DNA of 64,000 nucleotides from Schistocephalus solidus (lineage: Eukaryota > Platyhelminthes > Cestoda > Diphyllobothriidea > Diphyllobothriidae): contig WEDG01008727.1 in NCBI GenBank assembly GCA_017591395.1, positions 62,001-126,000 of the forward strand, in the 5' to 3' direction. Within the stretch, counting starts at the first letter, position 1. Every line of letters starts with the position of its first letter. Below the pieces are notes generated by a model, which made no database searches, was not told where the DNA came from, and saw only the letters and a program-made list of their open reading frames with translations. This document shows, piece after piece, positions 56,081-64,000 of the stretch. The position numbers and the translations under genes were made by a program.

Positions 56081-58930
56081 CATTAATTCTTCTGGAAATT
56101 TAACAAGGCGAAAATGCCTTCTAACGCAACTCAATCCTAAGATTTGTTCGTCCCTTCACGATAGCGCTCCAATTTGGTGGATCTGCTGCTTCTCAGACGA
56201 TGCCCATAACTCATTTCGATTAGCAGCGTAATAGACTGTAAAGTTGTCTGCTTGGTCTTGCCATGAGAATTTTTCATTCTCTGCGAACACCATTTTGCAG
56301 ACTGGCTTTCTCTACAGACCGTTATGTAGCAAATCACTGCTCTAGGACACACTGATGGCAGTATATTGTTTAAACTGTGCAAGTGTGTTCAGCATACGTC
56401 TTCGGTGTTTTCAATCCGGTAGACGTAAAAACAGCTAGGCATTGGCTCAGTAGAAGACGAGTGCGCAACTAGCAAAGACGATGAAATAAATACCCTTATC
56501 CTTCAGATCACTGTAAAACGTGCGTTCCTGACTTCTACATTTTACAAGTGAGCTCTAACTTTGGCAACCGTATAAACCTTTTAAATGACGGATTTTGAAA
56601 TACGGATTTATTATCTTAAAAATGTTTAAGAAATGTTGGATGGATAAGTGGAACTACCCTGTTTCAGAAGACCATCTTTATTGTTCTTGTGACAATAGCT
56701 TAGGCTAGTTCATAACCAACAACTACGGCATCCACGCAGTAATTGGCGCACGCAAAACCGGTAGGTTCCTGAAGCCAACAGGCATCCAATATGTGTGGCA
56801 GAGATGGCGGATAAATCCACTGAAAACTTCCGTTGCCTAGCTTAGCGAAGGCGGTTCGGAAATTCATGGTTGCTTTCATCAACCAGGGTAAGTCCGCAGT
56901 TCTCTAGGTGTCGATACTTTCAAAGATGACAAAAATGGCCAGGGGTGTTAGCAGTCGCTTGTGTCAGTTGGTTGGTCACCAATCTTACGCACCAGTCAGA
57001 GCAGGACAGGGCATGGCGACAGCTAAATGTGATTCGTTATGTGCGTAATTCCTTGAAAAATTATACAGTTTCTTACAGAAGGTAGCATTCAAATGAAGTA
57101 GAACGAGACAAAGCATGGTGCTTAAGCTATTGTTTCGCATATTAAATTCAAACAAAGCCAGAATATGTCAATAACTCTTTATCCACATTCACAATATACA
57201 GCCCCTTCCAACCTTGACACGTGTCTATAAATCACATTTTTAGAAGGTTGTTTCTTTAGAGGCGAATGCTGGAACTTATAGTTGTATTTACTTGAAATGG
57301 CATTAAATGCGTACATGTCATTTTTCAAGAACATCCTGAAAGATTTTTCTCTCACCTATTTGCGAACGAATTTGTTTTCTTCCAACTGTTGAAGTTTTTA
57401 ATTTCATAATTAACCAATAATTATTTTAGCCATATTCTAAGTCACTAAGCAGTGGTAGTTGGCTTTAAGTCTTACCTGAGGTATATCAGTGCTCACAGTA
57501 TCACTGTGCTTCTTCCATCTTTTGGCAATTAGTTACTTAAATATTAGCATTTGTTTGTAACGATTTTTGGAAGGTTACAGTTACAGAACAGCGTAGTTTC
57601 TTCAAATTATGTGTAAAACTAAAATTCCACGGGAATTTTTATCAAGCCGGCCGGGAAGATGATTTATCATGAACAGTATGATAATGAGAAGAAGGTGGGT
57701 GACATCGAACCTTTAAATTCTGCAGCAGCATTTTGTGAATGGTTTTGAGGTACAATTCAGTTTTTCAATGTTGAAATTGCAATTTCAACAGAAATAAATG
57801 TGGTTAATGAAATAAATCTATTGGTGTTATGTGTGTTAGGTGTTATCGTGCTAGACGGTCGCAGACCGATGTTCGGTTTCAGTTCGTTAATTTGCCCTCA
57901 AAAATGTTTATTTTAGCACATACCAAACTTTCTTCTCTGATCATTTGTCTACTGTTCGGGTTTCCTTTGGGGAATCGCCACTTTAGTCAGTTAGTCTAAT
58001 TTGTAAAATTACATTTACACTTGATTCACTTATCAGATTGTTCTGTCTGTGGAAGGCTAAGCTAAAATGGCCTACAACACACGACAGTTACTTTTAAAAG
58101 GCATTTGCCTCGATTTTATGCAAAATTTGAGTGACTGGTCACTACCGATTACTTTGGTTGTTTCAGTTTGCTAAATTCTAAATTTCATTTCATATGACCA
58201 AGATTGAAGGAACCTAGGGGGATGCAAACCATGACACTTTGCCTCCTATGTAAAAGAGCAATTTGTGTTTTTGCAATCAAGGCAACTAGCGCATACTTCT
58301 TAAAATAAAATCGGTATGCAATGACTAAAACAAATGGGGGTTTTGTTTATTCTCTCGGGTAAAAGCAAGCCTAGAATATGCACCGTCCATACATATGCAT
58401 TTTTATGTACGATCGCTGTTGTTAAACAAGATGGTTGGTGACTTCGAGCCAGCATGCAACAGTTTATTAATAAACTTTAAACTTTTTTCCTTACTTATCG
58501 ATAAGGGCGTATAATCTGGGGAATTCTTTACAGCCAAAGGCAATTTTAAGTGATTCGAATGATGCTTCGTGAGTATTTACGCCTACTGCAAAGCATATTA
58601 ATAATTAAAAATATGGTCTTGACCCGCCAGCTGCTCAAATGACGATTGACCGTGTTCAGAAAGAATTTTGTGCTTTCGTTAAGATGGTGTGGTGTTTCTT
58701 AATAATCAAGTGAGCTATGTTGAATAAACTTAGTCAAATTAAATTCTAGATATTTCAAAATGGAAACTTTGCATTTCAGAATACGCAAAACTGGCTTTCG
58801 TTTGGTAGATTTCGATAATTGGTTCCAGGAATTTACTGGTATGTTACTATGATGTTATGAAGGCCCGAATGCGCGGTATTTATGGCTCGTGTTGAAAGGT
58901 TGCACGAACTGATTTGTTTCGTCTCGGAAC
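56081..58930. other. AT-rich non-genic stretch
   Basis: No gene or repeat member was identified on either strand. Confidence 0.4.
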
Positions 58931-59042
58931 TACTCCTGATAATGAAGGCAAATGGACAGCTGAAATAAAGTTACAAGTTGTATTACTACTCCTGATAATG
59001 AAGGCAAATGGACAGCTGAAATAAAGTTACAAGTTGTATTAC
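58931..59042 (+). repeat. Perfect 56-bp tandem duplication
   Basis: A 56-bp unit beginning TACTCCTGATAATGAAGG occurs twice without a mismatch, at 58931-58986 and 58987-59042. The identity indicates a recent duplication. No function is apparent. Confidence 0.95.
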
Positions 59043-59699
59043 GTTTAAATCCTGCAGTTGATGTCAATTCGCTCACATTGTTTAGAACTGTTTTGTTAAC
59101 TAAACCCGAATTCATATGGGGGTGATTAAGAAAACGCAAATGTGCCACCATATAGTGTCTGAATGAGTACCGTCACGGAGGAATTTTTCTTGAAAAAGGT
59201 TAAACAGCTTTAGTGGTACATAATGACCGATTTTTGACTCGTTTCTAATATGGTTATCAATTTCAGGAAACTCGATAACACAGCACAGGAAACAACACTG
59301 TAAAGCTTGATTGTAGGCACATCTGTTGACGGTTCCTTTGCTCCGACAGAGTTTGGCCTGGCAGGTGTTTGCAAGTGACATCCACTCAATGTACTGATTG
59401 ACGCATTCATCAGCCAAGTGCACACCCTCGAGGAATTTCCGGAAGTATTGCTTTAGCTATCATGTTAGTACGAAATGGAAGAGATGGCAGTCAATCCAAA
59501 CAGGATTAAGGCATACAGTGACTACACGTTAACGCAAACGCTTATTACAACTTTCAAGAGTTTATATTTTTCCTTATCAACTGCAGTCGCAGTATGATCA
59601 TGGAAGTCGACAGCAGAATTCGTTCATCTTCAAGGTATATTCACACACATTGAAACTCGGGAGTCTTTGCTTGTAACAACTTTGACCTTGACACGAATC
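59043..59699. other. Non-genic stretch
   Basis: The minus-strand frame 59112-59423 has moderately complex composition and several cysteines, but no motif that I recognise. I do not call a gene. Confidence 0.35.
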
Positions 59700-60600
<901 letters not shown>

Positions 60601-61244
60601 TGATCTAAGCCGACTATACAGAAGCACTAAAAGCATCCTTCAAACTTACAGTCAGGCTCAATAAGGAACTGACTCCTATGAAAGAAGGGTTCACACCTTT
60701 CCTTTAAAACCGTGATGTGTTAATTCACTCCGGCTCAACCCATCTACGCCTCCGCCCTCCAATCCCTAACTTCAGAACCAATTGACTAACATTCAATCCT
60801 TGGAGTACATTAGCAAAAGACAATCTCTTGATCCCGATCTATAAAGTCCCAAGCAATTTTCATATCCTCTAACTCTGCATTATGTTTTTTTCTCTTTTGT
60901 TAAGACATTGATCATTGGTTGAATTTTACTTAGATGCGCATAGTCAAAAAATCCGCAAAACCCTTCAAACCTTTGTAGCTCATAGCTTTGTGGCATTCGC
61001 TAGGGAATACAATCATGTTTACCTATTCGCTAGAAATAAAACAAAACGCCAGCTTTCCATGAAGAATCGTTTTGATTAAACCTTACAGGTTCACCGAGTG
61101 TGATAAGTCAAGTGGCCCTAATTAACTGTTCTAAAATGTTATATACATAAGAGACGTTGCAAAACTCTTAAGTTTGGAACCTAACTTTACGATAGTATAT
61201 CTATCGCATACGCTTGTTGTGCTAATTAAGACTCCTTCCAAATA
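60601..61244. other. Non-genic stretch
   Basis: Nothing recognised. Confidence 0.4.
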
Positions 61245-61570
61245 TTACGTTGGAAAAGGTCCTTCCTTAGGTTGTAACGAATATTTCAAATTTTTGAATA
61301 TAAAACACTCCCCAATCATCAGGAGTAAGAAAAAATAATAACATTCGCAAAAATATAGCAAAATGCAAAGATTTGGACGTTTGAACATAGATTCTATTCG
61401 CCTGACGTGTGGACATCCTCTCAAAATCATCATCCTTTGGGTAGCAGAAGCAACATGGGATGTGCAGTTCACTGCAATGTTTGGAAAGTTTTTTCGTCCG
61501 TGGCTCGATAGGCAGATGTCCGTTAGGACTGGTCCCATTGGACTGTTCATAGCTATGCCATGGAAATAAA
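61245..61570 (-). pseudogene. Penelope-like reverse transcriptase fragment
   Basis: On the minus strand near 61565-61490 the frame reads FHGIAMNSPMGPVLTDIC, then LSSHGRKNF. This corresponds to the RT motif D-G-(V/I)-A-M-G-S-P-x-G-P-x-L-A-(D/N)-I of PLEs, with the first glycine of the box changed to N. Immediately upstream in the same frame, LCGPSVNFYF fits the strand before that motif, interrupted by a TGA near 61600. The catalytic DD box is not visible downstream. It is a short, old fragment, and its assignment rests on one motif. Confidence 0.5.
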
Positions 61571-62454
61571 AATTTACGCTAGGACCGCATAATCATAACA
61601 GTTTTGATACCATGCTTACAACTGCTCTTAATGGGTTCATTCAGTGGCACGTAAGTTAACAGACTCGGCACCTAGAACGATAGCATAGCTTTTTATAAGT
61701 TTTGATTCTTGAGCTCATCTAGGAATGAAGAGGCAGGCAATAAGACCGTGTATAATTAGTTCCCTATGCTGAACTAATCACCAGGGGCGTCTATGTTAAG
61801 TTAAAGTCTTCATTACTTAAAAACCATTTCACAGTGCTATTACTGACTCATGCATTTTCTGTAACCCGTACAGTCTTTGGAAATGTAGGTACGGGATTCA
61901 AAGACATGTAATGCTTTTCTCATTCGGTACTTGATATTTTGGCAGTGGTTTCAATTTTTTCTTTCGCTGTTGTTTCGTTTACTCCCCATATATACTATTA
62001 GCTACGTGTTGGTAGTTTAATGAATATCACTCGGTTATCCCACTGTGTCTGATGAATTTCGGCCCAAATATTTATATCAAATTTCGGTCTGTGAATGTAG
62101 ACCTTCGTCAAAGTTAGCGATTAATATCTGCGGAAATTCGGAAGCCACAATTTCTTTCTCTGGTACGTAAGTATCACAAGAAAATTTGTCAGGACCATCC
62201 ATTAAAGTTTCCAGCTTAGTAAGCTGATCGATCTTATTTCGAATCAGAACTCCACTCCCTTAGTAAGCTGTCGAGAGGAAAACATCGGCAGGCTTCTGTA
62301 GGCCATGTAAAGTTGACAAGAACTGCTTAATCAACAGTAAGCACATCATAACTTGGGGTTTTCTGGACTAATGAACGGTTTCAATGAATTTCGTCTTTTG
62401 ACATCTCACCTTGTTTTCTGACGTCGGCAGTAAATACAAAAGCAAGTGATATAC
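61571..62454. other. Non-genic stretch
   Basis: Apart from a possible upstream extension of the RT fragment, I see nothing. Confidence 0.4.
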
Positions 62455-63720
62455 AGTGGAAAACCTAACTCAATGAAAATGCCAAAATTTAAAATAGATT
62501 GCTAATCAATCGCAGACCGGCATCAACGCATATACTAAAGCTTTGAACTATGAATGAACAACTTTAGCCTAATTTAAAACTTCAAGAAAATGTTAAAAGT
62601 AATGTTAATTTTGTTGAGAACTGCTAACTTTTTTGAAAAAACGGCCAGTGCTGAAAACGAGAAAAGAGCTGTAAATCCGATGAATAAATTTAAATAGATT
62701 TTTCAGGTGATAGAGTAAGCATACCATTTTGGGTATGCTAAAAAAAATTATCCTTTCGTCAAATTTCTTTATTCATATTTCTGGTATTGGGTTTCAATTA
62801 GTATCCGATCGTCCGTGAAATACCGGTTAATAGTTCAGGAATTTTACCTGTTTTCAATTGATTGGCAACAAATTTGGATGCTATTCTATGTTTATCAAAA
62901 CCTTCAAAATAAGAGAGTTCTTAAAAGCATTTACCAAAGTAGTCAGCTTATGGATATTATTTTTAATGGAGATGGTTCTGGACATGAAAACTCATTGCCC
63001 ATAAAAAAACGTCCATACCACGAGTCGACAAGTATTATGCCTAAAATCAATTTAAACAGTTTATAATAAGTTACCCCATTTAAAAGCGCGTTAATTAGCT
63101 ACTTTGCTGACGAATATACGGGAACTTTATCTTTTTCCAAGTTTAGGACAAGGTTTAAATGTGAATGTTTTATGGGTTTTGTGACTTCCCTGAAAATAAG
63201 TTAGGCATTTTTGGCTGAAAATGAAAAAACTCACTGTTCGCTTTATATTGGAGCGTTTTTGCCATAACTGTTTGAGTTAATGCCCCGTTCTAAGATACAC
63301 AACAGTGTCCGAATATATACTTAAATTTAGCGAAAATTGTTATGTTTCTGTTTATTGCGTTCCTACATCCCGGATTAGCGGAAATTATATTATAAGAAAC
63401 AGTATCATATCGCATACTTCCAATTGAACATACAAATTTCTGTAGACCATTTCCACAGTATCTTGTACGTATTTTGTTAACGGGTTTCATTTTCACCGAA
63501 GTAAAGCAAAAATACTGTTAAACGAGCTTTTTGCGGCGTTTTGTGGCAAAAACGTCACTAATTTGCACAAAATAATTTCTAAAGCCGAATTGTTTGCTTG
63601 CTTTGGGAAAGCAATGCCATTCCTTACACTTACCTTGAACTCATTTTCATTTAATTAAGATCGAAATATCCGGTGCCAGAAGGGATTTATTTGGAACCTT
63701 TTTAACGTTGTAAAAATTAA
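62455..63720 (+). repeat. Family D repeat, near full-length unit
   Basis: It starts at ACCTAACTCAATGAAAATGC, with CTTTGAACTATGAATGAACA, AAGCATACCATTTTG, AAAACCTTCAAAATAAGA, CGCTTTATATTGGAGCG (63239) and TTATTTGGAACC near 63690. The 3' part beyond the TTTATTTGAAACC landmark is missing. Same orientation as all other units in the window. Confidence 0.75.
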
Positions 63721-64000
63721 AGGTAGTAGAAAGTAACTAAGTGGGGCCTGTCGACCATCTTAAAACCTGAAGTGAACGCAAACTTCAACTAGTGCCTTGC
63801 ACGACCTGTCCCGATGTCCTGGGTTGGACAAACTTTCGAACGACTATGTAGGGCCACTCAGCAGGATTGATATAGTGTTTTTGTCCCAGTTTTTTAGAAT
63901 TGAGGCAAGTTGACAGGTAAGGAGTTCGGGAGTATGAAATTCCAATCAAGGTTTATGAAAGGGTCTTCGCATAAAAATCGTAGACTGCCTCCTTAAGCGT
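63721..64000. other. Unannotated end of window
   Basis: Nothing recognised. Confidence 0.4.

Overview
This is a repeat-dominated stretch of an animal nuclear genome. I can defend no single-copy host gene in it. Nearly all interpretable sequence is transposable element, transposon debris, long-unit satellite or microsatellite. The mix is a LINE with C-terminal C2H2 fingers, several lineages of Penelope-like elements (PLEs) with GIY-YIG domains, and tRNA-headed SINEs. From recall of sequences of this type it suggests a flatworm, most likely a diphyllobothriid tapeworm (Spirometra, Diphyllobothrium or Schistocephalus type). That placement is recognition, not a database result.

Layout. 1-11.5 kb: AT-rich sequence with PLE fragments (2740-3175, 4230-4545, 10739-11445), one copy of a dispersed repeat (family B, 6740-7530) and an 11-bp tandem repeat. 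11.7-14.9 kb: three SINE copies and a decayed plus-strand LINE copy whose end is cut by another SINE. 15.6-28.5 kb: the centrepiece, two almost identical about 5.4-kb LINE copies in head-to-tail order on the minus strand. The first (17206-21072) has an uninterrupted 1288-codon frame encoding APE endonuclease, reverse transcriptase and four zinc fingers. The second carries three frameshifting indels. Both are bounded by (CA)n tracts and embedded in an array of short units equivalent to the LINE 3' end. 29.0-30.4 kb: a 5'-truncated PLE with a well-preserved GIY-YIG domain. 35.2-37.3 kb: giant ATG/GTG/AAG microsatellites next to a decayed PLE that spans reverse transcriptase to GIY-YIG. 37.7-38.1 kb: degenerate TTAGGG repeats and another PLE end. 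39-49 kb and 59.7-60.6 kb: many SINE copies, one split by an (AGT)n expansion of about 570 bp. 31.4-34.0, 43.2-47.7, 51.3-53.2 and 62.5-63.7 kb: units of a non-coding AT-rich repeat (family D) of about 1.6-2 kb, all in the same orientation.

How the parts relate. The LINE 3' end, its (TG)n tail and the next 5' end meet repeatedly, which suggests a LINE that inserts into (CA)n/(TG)n DNA and so builds its own tandem array. The C-terminal finger array, made of a duplicated two-finger module, is a candidate for recognising that target. In both copies the fifth finger is cut off by TGA where its first cysteine codon should be. The SINEs are often tail-to-head dimers. PLE ends recur beside purine triplet repeats and degenerate telomere-like repeats.
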